Shown here piece after piece: positions 7,023 through 14,940 of a DNA stretch of 21,004 nucleotides. Location: contig JAKALX010000009.1 of the NCBI GenBank assembly GCA_021823905.1, positions 1 to 21,004 of the forward strand, written 5' to 3'. The notes beneath the pieces were generated by a model that saw only the letters and a list, made by a program, of their open reading frames with translations, made no database searches and was not told where the DNA came from. Source of the DNA: Chloroflexota bacterium (GTDB lineage Bacteria; Chloroflexota; Dehalococcoidia; Tepidiformales; Tepidiformaceae). The position numbers and the translations under genes are program-made. Position 1 is the stretch's first letter. Each line of letters opens with the position of its first letter.

Positions 7023-8117
7023 ATGGCCGGCGAAAAGACCGAGGCGCCAACCCCAAAGCGGCGGCGTGAGGCACGCCAGCGCGGCAACGTCTCTCGTTCC
7101 CAGGAAGTCGTGTCCATCGGCGTCCTCCTCGTCGCGGTCATGGGAATGCGCATGGTCGCTCCCGCGCTCTGGAACAACATGGCCAACCTGGTGCGCGAAG
7201 GGCTCGGGAACCGCCAGCACGCCGATCTCACCCAGCAGTCGGCGTTGGCGTTCGGTCAGGCAACGAGCAGCCGCGCGCTGCTGGCGATGGCGCCGCTGTT
7301 CGCGATGCTCGCCCTCGCGGCGGTGGCCCTCAACATGGCACAGACGGGATTGCTGCTCAGCAGCGAGAAGCTCAAGCCCAAGCTGAGCCACGTGAATCCC
7401 GGCGCCGGGATCAAGCGCATCATCTCGATCGACGGGCTTGTCAGCCTCCTGAAAGCACTCCTGAAGATGGCGATCGTCGCCGTCGTCGTCTACATGACGG
7501 TTCGCTCGCAAATGAGCGAGCTCGCGGGCCTCGGCCAGTTTTCCGCGGGAGAGGGAACGGCGCGGCTTGCCGGTCTCGCCTTCGACGTCGCGCTGCGTGC
7601 GGCGGCGGTGCTCTTCCTCCTCGCCGTCGGTGACTACGTCTGGCAGCGCCGCAAGTGGACAAAGCAGATGCGGATGTCCAAAGAAGAGCTGCGCCAGGAG
7701 TACCGGGAGAGCGACGGCGATCCCCAGATCAAACAGGCGATCCGGCGCAAGCGCCAGGCGTTGATGAACCGGATGATCGCCGCCGTCCCCAAAGCGGACG
7801 TCATCGTGACGAACCCGACGCACTTCGCCGTCGCCCTGAAATACGACCCGGTCTCGATGGGCGCCCCGGTGGTCGTGGCGAAAGGCCAGGATCTGCTGGC
7901 AAAGCGCATCCGCGAGGTCGCCCAGAAAGCTGGCGTGCCGGTACTCGAAGAGCCGCCGCTCGCCCGCGCGCTCTACGCGGCCGTTCCTCTTGGCCATCCG
8001 ATCCCGGCAAACCTCTTTCACGCGGTGGCAGAGGTGCTGGCCTGGGTCTACTCGCTCCGCTCGAAGCCTGGCTTCGGCCGGACTGCAACGGCCGGTGCGC
8101 CGGTGGGGGGTAACTGA
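7023..8117 (+). CDS. flhB: Flagellar export specificity switch protein FlhB
   Basis: Export-gate protein that switches secretion from rod/hook to filament substrates (364 aa, typical). It starts MAGEKTEAPTPKRRREARQR, the classic charged FlhB N-terminus. Four membrane helices lie about 28-50, 84-112, 138-162 and 183-205. The cytoplasmic domain carries the self-cleavage motif N264-P265-T266-H267 within VTNPTHFAVALKY, so autocleavage between N264 and P265 is expected. Begins directly after the fliR stop and overlaps flhA by one base (TGATG). Confidence 0.97.
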   Translation: MAGEKTEAPTPKRRREARQRGNVSRSQEVVSIGVLLVAVMGMRMVAPALWNNMANLVREGLGNRQHADLTQQSALAFGQATSSRALLAMAPLFAMLALAAVALNMAQTGLLLSSEKLKPKLSHVNPGAGIKRIISIDGLVSLLKALLKMAIVAVVVYMTVRSQMSELAGLGQFSAGEGTARLAGLAFDVALRAAAVLFLLAVGDYVWQRRKWTKQMRMSKEELRQEYRESDGDPQIKQAIRRKRQALMNRMIAAVPKADVIVTNPTHFAVALKYDPVSMGAPVVVAKGQDLLAKRIREVAQKAGVPVLEEPPLARALYAAVPLGHPIPANLFHAVAEVLAWVYSLRSKPGFGRTATAGAPVGGN

Positions 8118-10225
8118 TGACGGTGCAGACAGCGGCGCGGCCAAGCGGCATCGGCCGCCTCCTCGGCCAGAGCGACATTCTCCTCGCGGTCGCGGTGATC
8201 ACCATCGTTGGGATGATGATCATCCCCCTGCCTTCGCCGCTGCTCGACCTCCTGCTGACGGTCAACATCGCGACCGGCGTCACGGTCCTCCTCGTCTCTA
8301 TCTATACCGACGACCCGATGAAGTTCTCGGTCTTCCCGTCGCTGCTGCTGATCACGACTCTCTACCGCCTGGCGCTCAATGTCTCCACCTCGCGCCTTAT
8401 CCTGCTGCGTGGCGACGCCGGCAGCGTCGTCCATTCGTTTGGCAGCTTCGTGGTCGGCGGGAATCTCGTCGTCGGACTCGTTGTCTTTCTGATCCTCGTC
8501 GTCATCCAGTTCGTCGTCATCACGAACGGCGCCGGGCGCGTCGCCGAGGTGGCCGCACGATTCACCCTCGACGCGATGCCCGGCAAGCAGATGGCGATCG
8601 ACGCCGACCTGAACGCGGGCCTCATCGACGAGAACCAGGCGCGCGATCGCCGGCGCACAATCGGCGAGGAGGCGGACTTCTACGGCGCGATGGACGGCGC
8701 CAGCAAGTTCGTCAAGGGCGACGCCGTCGCGGGCATCGTCATCATCATCGTGAACATCATCGGCGGCCTCGGAATCGGCGTGCTGCAACAGGGCGTGGCA
8801 GTCAACGAAGCTCTTTCGAAGTACGCCCTCCTGACCGTCGGCGACGGCCTCGTCTCGCAGATCCCGGCGCTCCTGATCAGCACCGCGACGGGCATCGTCG
8901 TTACACGGGCGGCGGGGGCGAACAACCTCGGCGCCCAGATGATGAGCCAGATGACCGCGCAGGCGAGGCCGCTCTACGTGGCCGGCAGCATGCTGGCGGT
9001 CTTCGGGATGATGCCCGGCCTGCCGAAGCTGCCGTTCTTCGCCGTTGCGGGCGTCGCCCTCGCCGGGGGCTACTTCGTGCGGCGGCAGCAGCAGGCCACG
9101 GAGCTCGCCGCGCTCGCGCCGCCGCCCGTTGCCGTCAAAGAGCCCGAGCAACTCGGGCCGCAGCAGGTCATCCAGATGATGAACGTCGATCCCGTCGAGA
9201 TCGAGGTGGGCTATGGCCTCATCCCGATCGTCGACGAGAGCGCCGGTGGCGGTCTGCTCCGGCGAATCACGATGATCCGGCGGCAGGTCGCGCTCGATCT
9301 GGGTATTGTCCTTCCCACCGTGCGCGTGCGCGACAACCTCCAGCACGCGCCCAACGCCTATGTGGTCAAGCTTCGCGGCGTCGAAATCGCGCGCGGAACC
9401 CTCAATCCCGGGCAGTATCTGGCGATGGATCCCGGAACGGCCGAGGGCGAGGTCCCGGGGACTGAGACGCGGGAGCCGGCCTTTGGCCTCCCGGCACGCT
9501 GGATCACGCCGGCTCACAAGGAGCGGGCCGAGCTCCTCGGCTACACCGTAGTCGACGCCGAATCGGTGCTCGCGACGCACCTGACCGAGCTCGTGAAGCG
9601 CTTTGCCCCCGACCTCCTGAGCCGGCAGGACACGCAGAACCTGCTCGAGAACCTGCGTGGCGAGTACCCGGCGCTCGTCGAGGATCTCGTCCCGACGACC
9701 CTCACCGTCGGCGAGGTCCAGGAAGTGCTCCAGAATCTGCTCACGGAGCGGGTCTCGATTCGCGACCTTGTCACCGTCTGCGAGACGCTCGCAACCCAGG
9801 CCCGCGTAACCCGCGACGTCGACGTCCTCACCGAATACGCGCGGGCCGCCCTCTCTCGCCAGATCAGCCGCCAGTACGCCGACGACAACGACACGATCCA
9901 CGTGATCACCGTCGGGCCGCGCACGGAGGAGGAGATCGCCGCGTCGGTGCAGCAGTCGGAACGCGGCAACACCATCGCCATGGCCCCGTGGCAGATGCAG
10001 CGACTCCTCGGCGTGGTCAGCACCGAAGTCGAGCGAGTGGCAGGCTCGGGCCGCGACCCGATCATCCTCTGCTCGTCGCGCATCCGGCTGGCGTTCCGCC
10101 GCCTGCTCGAACGGCGGCTGCCGAATTTGACTGTTCTGTCCTTTGCCGAAGTCACTCCTCAGACCTCCGTCGAGGCCGTGGGCAACATCGAGGTGAACGT
10201 TGGAAACGAAGCGATTCATAGGTAA
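8117..10225 (+). CDS. flhA: Flagellar export gate protein FlhA
   Basis: Largest export-gate component (702 aa), forming a nonameric cytoplasmic ring that docks substrates and chaperones. The N-terminal half has about eight membrane helices; family signatures are RLALNVSTSRLILL and DAMPGKQMAIDADLNAGLID with the charged cytoplasmic loop (FHIPEP) region. The C-terminal soluble domain begins about residue 340 (EPEQLGPQQVIQMMNVDPVE) and continues normally to about 690. ATG shares its A with the flhB stop; GGGGGG (8105-8110) precedes it. The 3' end overlaps flhF by 26 nt. No missing segments seen. Confidence 0.98.
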   Translation: MTVQTAARPSGIGRLLGQSDILLAVAVITIVGMMIIPLPSPLLDLLLTVNIATGVTVLLVSIYTDDPMKFSVFPSLLLITTLYRLALNVSTSRLILLRGDAGSVVHSFGSFVVGGNLVVGLVVFLILVVIQFVVITNGAGRVAEVAARFTLDAMPGKQMAIDADLNAGLIDENQARDRRRTIGEEADFYGAMDGASKFVKGDAVAGIVIIIVNIIGGLGIGVLQQGVAVNEALSKYALLTVGDGLVSQIPALLISTATGIVVTRAAGANNLGAQMMSQMTAQARPLYVAGSMLAVFGMMPGLPKLPFFAVAGVALAGGYFVRRQQQATELAALAPPPVAVKEPEQLGPQQVIQMMNVDPVEIEVGYGLIPIVDESAGGGLLRRITMIRRQVALDLGIVLPTVRVRDNLQHAPNAYVVKLRGVEIARGTLNPGQYLAMDPGTAEGEVPGTETREPAFGLPARWITPAHKERAELLGYTVVDAESVLATHLTELVKRFAPDLLSRQDTQNLLENLRGEYPALVEDLVPTTLTVGEVQEVLQNLLTERVSIRDLVTVCETLATQARVTRDVDVLTEYARAALSRQISRQYADDNDTIHVITVGPRTEEEIAASVQQSERGNTIAMAPWQMQRLLGVVSTEVERVAGSGRDPIILCSSRIRLAFRRLLERRLPNLTVLSFAEVTPQTSVEAVGNIEVNVGNEAIHR

Positions 10226-11492
10226 CGACATGCCTCGCATCTACGCGCGGGTAAGGCGGGAGTACGGCCCCGAAGCCGTCATCGTGCGCACCCGAAGCCT
10301 CTTTCGAGAAGGCGCCGAGCCGCTGATCGAGGTGATCGCCGCGCCTTCCGACGCCAACGTCGGGCTGCCGCTGCAGTTGCAGACCTCGCTGATTTCGGGG
10401 GCCCTCGAACAGGCCGTGCGGCCCAGCCGCGGCCTGACCGTCGGCGACCTTGAGGAACTCGCCTCGCGTGAAGAAGAGCAGGAGCAGCGCCATGCGGCAA
10501 CGCTCGAGCGTTTCCAAACCGAGGAGTCCCCCGCGCCCGAGTGGCTCGAAGGATTCGTCGGTTCGGCGCCCACGCTCGCGAACGGGGCGCCTTTGCCGAT
10601 GCCCGACGCCGCGGCGGGAACGCCGCCGTCGCCCGAATGGGCCGCGCGCCCACGGCCTTCAATCGTGACTCGCCCGCGGCGCGAGGACCGGGCAACCGGG
10701 AATGCGCCCATCCAGCCGCCGCCGCCCCTTCGCGGCGAGCTGAACACCGGTGAGCTTATCGAGCAACTTGTCGACGCAGGCTTCACGGTGGCGGCCGCAG
10801 AGGCCGTTGCTGGGCACGCGCGGCCGGGCGATTCGCCGGCGCACGTCCTCGCCGCGTACCTGGAGTCGCGTGAAGTCGCCTACCCGGAGGAGCACCACAC
10901 GGCGCTCATAACCATCCAGGGGCCGGTCGGAGCCGGGCGAACGACCGCTCTCATGCGCATGGCGCTCGACTGTGGCGACTCCGGCCGGCCGGTGCTGCTC
11001 GTCGCTGCCGACGGGATGCACGTCGCTGCCCGCGAGCAGGTGCGCGCGTACGCCGAAGCCACCGGGCTCGATTCGGTGAGCACCTTCGAACCGCACGACG
11101 TGATTCGCGCCGCCACCCGCGCCGCCGTCGGGACGTGTCTCTTTGTCGACACCGCCGCCGGTAGCTGGCGATCACCTGCCATCGCCGGTATCCCCCACTT
11201 CGCCTATCTCGCGCTTCCAGCCCACTGGAGCCGTGAGGCCCTCGATGCGGCGATCCAGGACATCCCACTGAACGGTTTCGCCGGGGCGATCCTGACGTTC
11301 ACCGACCTGTGCACCGACTTGACACCCGTTGTTTCCCTGCTTGTCGAGTCCGGTCTTGGCATCGCGTTCCTATCCTCAAGTAGGGACGTCTCGACGGGTA
11401 TCGCGATCGCCGATCCGTTCACGATCGCCTCAGGGATATTCACTACGCCGACACGGGAGTCAACCAATGGGCGTCTCTTCGCAACCGCGTAA
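10200..11492 (+). CDS. flhF: FlhF-like SRP-type GTPase with degenerate nucleotide-binding motifs
   Basis: FlhF normally sets flagellar position/number through GTP-dependent dimerisation. The N-terminus is a convincing FlhF start (METKRFIGNDMPRIYARVRR), using TTG 10200 with GAGGTG at 10190-10195; a low-complexity Pro/Ala stretch (about 105-178) precedes a helical N region and the G domain (about 233-415). The G1 loop reads GPVGAGRTT (241-249), with R247 where the catalytic-site lysine belongs; G3 reads DTAA (317-320) instead of DTAG; the guanine motif TKxD is TFTD (366-369); and the DTYRxxA-EQ motif is ADGMHVAAREQ. The frame is intact and position after flhA is standard, so this looks like a maintained but possibly nucleotide-independent FlhF. 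No flhG follows. Confidence 0.85.
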   Translation: METKRFIGNDMPRIYARVRREYGPEAVIVRTRSLFREGAEPLIEVIAAPSDANVGLPLQLQTSLISGALEQAVRPSRGLTVGDLEELASREEEQEQRHAATLERFQTEESPAPEWLEGFVGSAPTLANGAPLPMPDAAAGTPPSPEWAARPRPSIVTRPRREDRATGNAPIQPPPPLRGELNTGELIEQLVDAGFTVAAAEAVAGHARPGDSPAHVLAAYLESREVAYPEEHHTALITIQGPVGAGRTTALMRMALDCGDSGRPVLLVAADGMHVAAREQVRAYAEATGLDSVSTFEPHDVIRAATRAAVGTCLFVDTAAGSWRSPAIAGIPHFAYLALPAHWSREALDAAIQDIPLNGFAGAILTFTDLCTDLTPVVSLLVESGLGIAFLSSSRDVSTGIAIADPFTIASGIFTTPTRESTNGRLFATA

Positions 11493-12165
11493 GAATCCCT
11501 ACGTGGCCCAGGGATTGTTGCCCGGTACGACGCTTCAGATCGCCCTCGTCAATTGGGAGGACGAGGATCCGCTTGTGACGCGGGTCGAGAGCGTCAGCGA
11601 GGAACAAATCGAGGTGCTGGTGCCGATGAAGAAGCTCCAACTCCGGCCGCTTGCCTCCGGCGAGGTCCTGCGTGCGAGCTACATGCACCGCCAGCGGCCC
11701 TTTTGCTTCATGACCGAGGTGGTGGGCGACGCCTCGGGCGGGGCGCTCCAGTGTCTGCGCTCGCCGGGACTCATCGAATCGCCTGATCGCCGGGAAGCGT
11801 TCCGGCTCGAGACGTCGATCCCGCCGCTTTCGCTCTACCGCCTCGTGATCGACGCCGCGCGGCTGGCGGAATTCGGCGACAACAGCCTTGAGGGCACCGT
11901 CGTCGATCTCGGCGAGAGCGGCCTCTGTCTCAGCAGCTCGGCCAGTGTGCGCGTTGGCGAACGGCTCGGGATTCACGCGTCCCTCGGCGAAGCCGGGGAG
12001 TTCATGGCTCGCATGCAGATCACGGAGATCGTCGGGCCACGCGCCGGCCAGCGAAACCGCCGCCTCCACTGCCGCTTCACCGACATTTCGCCCGCGGACG
12101 CGGACCGCATCGCTCGCTTTCTGATCCGGCGCCAGCTCGAACTGCGGCGGAGAGGCCAACTATGA
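11467..12165 (+). CDS. PilZ-domain flagellar brake protein, YcgR-type
   Basis: c-di-GMP receptor expected to slow or stop the motor when c-di-GMP is high (YcgR/DgrA family). 232 aa: an N-terminal YcgR-like beta domain (about 16-100; LLPGTTLQIALVNWEDEDPL start) and a C-terminal PilZ domain (about 105-222). The ligand motif RxxxR is present at R109-R113 (RREAFR); the second motif is D147-x-G-x-x-G152, with Gly replacing the usual Ser/Ala at its third position. ATG 11467 has GGGAG at 11455-11459 and overlaps flhF by 26 nt; a further-upstream ATG in frame (11329) lies inside flhF and gives an Arg/Ser-rich, unlikely N-terminus. Confidence 0.88.
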   Translation: MGVSSQPRKNPYVAQGLLPGTTLQIALVNWEDEDPLVTRVESVSEEQIEVLVPMKKLQLRPLASGEVLRASYMHRQRPFCFMTEVVGDASGGALQCLRSPGLIESPDRREAFRLETSIPPLSLYRLVIDAARLAEFGDNSLEGTVVDLGESGLCLSSSASVRVGERLGIHASLGEAGEFMARMQITEIVGPRAGQRNRRLHCRFTDISPADADRIARFLIRRQLELRRRGQL

Positions 12166-12410
12166 ACCTCCAGCCATACGCGGTTGCGAAGTATGGCGTC
12201 TATGCAGCTGTCGTCGTCGCGGCGGTGAGCGTGTGGCTCGGCCAACGGGCCGGCGCGACGCTGGACTTCAGCATCCTGCGTGCGGTCTTTGTCTTCGTGG
12301 TCTTCACCGCAATCGGCTTTGGCGCCGAGGCGCTTCTGACGTCGGGCGGTCACACAGTGAACCATGAGCCGAAAGCGGCCGAGCCTGCAGAGGGGCCGGC
12401 CGATGACTAA
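12162..12410 (+). CDS. Small two-helix membrane protein of unknown function
   Basis: 82 aa protein I do not recognise. It has two hydrophobic helices (about residues 9-26 and 39-58, FSILRAVFVFVVFTAIGFGAE), a short loop containing an Arg, and an acidic/Pro-rich tail after HTVNHEPKAAEP. ATG overlaps the PilZ-gene stop by 4 nt (ATGA), so it is translated with the operon. It falls between the c-di-GMP brake gene and fliA. It is too short for a standard flagellar subunit; a motor- or export-associated accessory is only a guess. Confidence 0.75.
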   Translation: MNLQPYAVAKYGVYAAVVVAAVSVWLGQRAGATLDFSILRAVFVFVVFTAIGFGAEALLTSGGHTVNHEPKAAEPAEGPADD

Positions 12411-12430
12411 CCGGAGTGAGGAGCACCCAC

Positions 12431-13174
12431 ATGGCCGCCGCGAGTGAAGCTCGAATTCCCCACCTGGGCGACCGAGAGACTGCCATCCAGCAGTACGCGC
12501 CCCTCGTCAAGTACGTCGTTGGGCGGCTGGCGATCGGCCTGCCCGCGATCCTCGACTACGAAGACATCCTCAGTTACGGCACCATCGGCCTTATCGAGGC
12601 GCTCGACCGCTTCGACGGCTCGAAGGGAGTCAAGTTCGAGACGTACGCAATCAGCCGCATCCGCGGCGCGATTATCGACGCGCTGCGGTCGCTCGACCGG
12701 CTGCCTCGCTCCGTGCGGCAGAAGGCGAAGCGGCTCGAGCAGGTGACGCTCGAGCTCACGGCCGCGAACGGCCGTGAACCGACAGACGCGGAGGTCGCAC
12801 AACTGATGGGCCTCACGATCGAGCAGTTCAACCAGACCCTGGTCGACACCAGCTGGGTCACCGTGTCCCTCGACGGGCTCCTCGACCGCGACGACCAGAG
12901 TGACGGCTCGTCTTCGACGGAGCTCCCGGCCGATCCCGGCCAGGAGGACTTCACCGAGCGGATGGAAAAGCGCCAGATGCTCGACGCGCTGACCGGCGCG
13001 ATCAAGACGCTGCCGGAGCGGGAGTGGCTGATCGTCAGTCTCTATTACAAGGACGAGATGACGATGAAGGAGATCGCCCAGATCCTCGAGATCTCGGAGT
13101 CCCGCGTCTGCCAGCTTCACGGGCGAGCGCTGAGCCGCCTCCGCGCGCGCCTGGCCCGCGAGCGGGCAGCCTGA
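12431..13174 (+). CDS. fliA: RNA polymerase sigma-28 factor FliA
   Basis: Alternative sigma factor for late flagellar genes (247 aa, typical). Region 2 about 20-90 (YAPLVKYVVGRLAIGLP, then YEDILSYGTIGLIEALDRFD, KFETYAISRIRGAIIDALR), region 3 about 91-145, region 4 about 185-243 (LPEREWLIVSLYYKDEMTMK, then IAQILEISESRVCQLHGRAL). I chose ATG 12431 because GAGGAG at 12418-12423 is ideally spaced; an in-frame GTG at 12416 lies inside that ribosome site. Its antagonist flgM is four genes downstream in the same operon. Confidence 0.97.
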   Translation: MAAASEARIPHLGDRETAIQQYAPLVKYVVGRLAIGLPAILDYEDILSYGTIGLIEALDRFDGSKGVKFETYAISRIRGAIIDALRSLDRLPRSVRQKAKRLEQVTLELTAANGREPTDAEVAQLMGLTIEQFNQTLVDTSWVTVSLDGLLDRDDQSDGSSSTELPADPGQEDFTERMEKRQMLDALTGAIKTLPEREWLIVSLYYKDEMTMKEIAQILEISESRVCQLHGRALSRLRARLARERAA

Positions 13175-13187
13175 GGAGAGAATAACC

Positions 13188-13556
13188 ATGAACGACGCGA
13201 TTGCGCTCCTTGCGATCTCCCAGCTGGTCTGTCTGGGCGCCATCTTCTACCTCTACACACAGCTTCAGCTGCTCAAGGCGCGGCCACGTGCGCGACGAGC
13301 GACGATCTCCGCGCGGGCGCATCCCATGAGCGCACCGGTCGACGTGAGTTCGCGACAGGCTGCTCGGGCGGCGATGGCGGCCTATGCGCCAGCGAAAGGC
13401 CCTGTGAGCACCGTCGCCGCACGCGGCGAGGCGGCGTCGCTCGCCGCTCGCCTGGCGGAAATGGGGGTGGACGTTCCCTCCCTCGCCAGGCGAATGCAGA
13501 AGAGCGAGGAAGAAGTTCGCCTGCTGATGCGCCGCCAGGGGGCCATTCGCGGATGA
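13188..13556 (+). CDS. SwrB-like membrane-anchored protein downstream of fliA
   Basis: 122 aa protein with one N-terminal membrane helix (about 4-25), a basic Ala/Arg-rich linker (30-80), and a C-terminal small helix-turn-helix-like unit (about 83-117: LAARLAEMGVDVPSLARRMQ, then KSEEEVRLLMRR). This layout, and the place directly after the sigma-28 gene, match SwrB of Bacillus, which promotes assembly of the export gate through FliP. Sequence identity looks too low to prove homology by eye. Start ATG 13188 with GGAGAG (13173-13178); stop overlaps the next ATG by 4 nt. Confidence 0.7.
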   Translation: MNDAIALLAISQLVCLGAIFYLYTQLQLLKARPRARRATISARAHPMSAPVDVSSRQAARAAMAAYAPAKGPVSTVAARGEAASLAARLAEMGVDVPSLARRMQKSEEEVRLLMRRQGAIRG

Positions 13557-14179
13557 GACGCCTCGCGTTCGCGGTCGCCGGGCTGCTGGCCCTTGGTGGG
13601 CTCGGCCTTTTGGGCCCCGGCGGCGAAGCGCGTGCAAACGGCGTTCCGCAACTGGTGAAACTTACGTATCTGCCGGGGATCTCGAACTGGGGACCGCAAG
13701 ACGCCGAGGGTGTTCTCGAATTCAGCTTCGCCGAAGCCTACGCCCGGATTGACGTCAAGAACCTACCCCCACAGACGGGCTACACCTACGAAGGTTGGCT
13801 CACGGGTGGCGCTGGAAGCCCGTTCAAGGTCGCCGTGATTCCGGTCTCGGCGGCCGGCGTTGGCGCGGTCGAGACCAAGCTCACCGAGCTCGCCCGCTAC
13901 GATTACAACACCTTCGTTGTCGTCGCGCGCGGCCCCGCCGCGCCGGAATCCGGGATGCCGCAGGAGAAGTCCATTGCCGGCCGGTTCGCCGTGATTCAGG
14001 ACAATGGAACACCCAGGCCGGGCGACGTTTCGGCTCGGCCCGCGACGTTGCCCAATACCGGCCAGCCCGCCGCCGGCAGCGCCCGAGAGCGATTGGGGCG
14101 AACCTTCATGGTCGTTCTGGTGACAGCCGGCGCGGCCATCCTTGCGATCCGATTCATTCGACGGGAGAGGCCGGCATGA
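13553..14179 (+). CDS. Secreted RskA-like protein with LPNTG cell-wall sorting signal
   Basis: 208 aa protein, unrecognised as a flagellar family. It starts with a signal peptide (about 1-29, MRRLAFAVAGLLALGGLGLL, AnA-type cleavage about 26-29). The mature part (40-150) has a beta-rich domain (ARIDVKNLPPQTGYTYEGWL, then NTFVVVARG) reminiscent of the outer domain of RskA-type anti-sigma factors. The end is a complete sortase signal: LPNTG at 166-170, a hydrophobic helix about 184-201, and the charged tail RRERPA. So it should be covalently attached to the wall if a sortase exists. ATG overlaps the SwrB-like stop, and its own stop overlaps flgF, so it belongs to the flagellar operon. Function unknown. 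Confidence 0.8.
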   Translation: MRRLAFAVAGLLALGGLGLLGPGGEARANGVPQLVKLTYLPGISNWGPQDAEGVLEFSFAEAYARIDVKNLPPQTGYTYEGWLTGGAGSPFKVAVIPVSAAGVGAVETKLTELARYDYNTFVVVARGPAAPESGMPQEKSIAGRFAVIQDNGTPRPGDVSARPATLPNTGQPAAGSARERLGRTFMVVLVTAGAAILAIRFIRRERPA

Positions 14180-14937
14180 TCAAGGGACTGTATTCGGCGT
14201 TCAGCGCGATGGAGGCCGCCTGGCGTTACCAGGACGTGCTCGCCAACAACGTGGCCAATTCGGGCACGGCCGGCTATAAGCGCGAGGTTGCTGCCCAGCA
14301 ATCCTTCGCTGACGTGCTCCTCTCACAGCAGTCGGCAACGCTGGCGCCCTTGTCCTCGCGCATCCAGGAAGTGGTTGGCCAGATCGGCACGGGCTCCTTC
14401 ATGGCCCAGTTTTCGACGGATTTCAGCCAGGGCATTACCCAGAACACGGGAAATGAGCTTGATTTCGCGCTCAGTCAAGGGTTTTTCCAGATAGAGGCGC
14501 CCGACGGAACGCGCTTCTATACACGCGACGGCCGCTTTGGCCGCGACGCGTCGGGGGATCTCGTGGACAGTCATGGCGACTACGTCTTGAACACAAACGG
14601 GGGGCACGTGAACCTGCCCGCCGACCGGGTCTCGGTGGGATCGGACGGAACGATCACTGCTGGTGGCCAGGTGATCGACCAGCTCGCCATTCTCGACTTC
14701 ACGCCCGCCCAGTTGAACCGCTCGGGGGAGGGCTACTTCACAAGCGCCGACGCCGGCACGCCAATCGACGGCGGCCTCCGCCAGGGTTTCCTCGAGGGCT
14801 CCAACTCGAACATCGTCGAGGAGATGACGTCGCTGCTGGCGGTTCAGCGGGTGTTCCAGGCGAACCAGACTGTGATCGCGCGGCTCGACGGCACGCTCGA
14901 TCAGGCTGCCGGTCAGCTCGGCCGGTTCGGAGCGTAA
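14176..14937 (+). CDS. flgF: Flagellar rod protein, FlgF/FlgG family (first copy)
   Basis: Axial rod/hook-basal body protein (253 aa). N-terminal helix MIKGLYSAFSAMEAAWRYQD with the LANNVANSGTAGYKRE motif; middle beta region (FALSQGFFQIEAPDGTRFYT) and C-terminal helix about 207-247 (GFLEGSNSNIVEEMTSLLAV, then QRVFQANQTVIARLDGTL). Both termini form the coiled-coil that joins rod subunits. It is the less typical of two adjacent homologues, so flgF is likelier for it, as in the FlhO/FlhP pair of Bacillus. ATG 14176 overlaps the preceding stop (ATGA), with GGGAGAGG at 14163-14170; an upstream in-frame start at 13795 would sit inside the previous gene. Confidence 0.88.
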   Translation: MIKGLYSAFSAMEAAWRYQDVLANNVANSGTAGYKREVAAQQSFADVLLSQQSATLAPLSSRIQEVVGQIGTGSFMAQFSTDFSQGITQNTGNELDFALSQGFFQIEAPDGTRFYTRDGRFGRDASGDLVDSHGDYVLNTNGGHVNLPADRVSVGSDGTITAGGQVIDQLAILDFTPAQLNRSGEGYFTSADAGTPIDGGLRQGFLEGSNSNIVEEMTSLLAVQRVFQANQTVIARLDGTLDQAAGQLGRFGA

Positions 14938-14940
14938 ACG

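Noticed and set aside
6153..8144. Very long open frames on the minus strand (also 8048-10240, 979-2025, 2618-3499)
   Set aside because: They run opposite to fliR, flhB, flhA, motA, motB and fliL, are rich in His, Arg, Asp, Glu and Gln from GC-biased third positions, and show no recognisable domain or ribosome site. They are shadows of the real genes.
11329..11466. Extended N-terminus for the PilZ gene
   Set aside because: It lies inside flhF, is Arg/Ser-rich, and ATG 11467 has a well-spaced ribosome site and the family's usual start.
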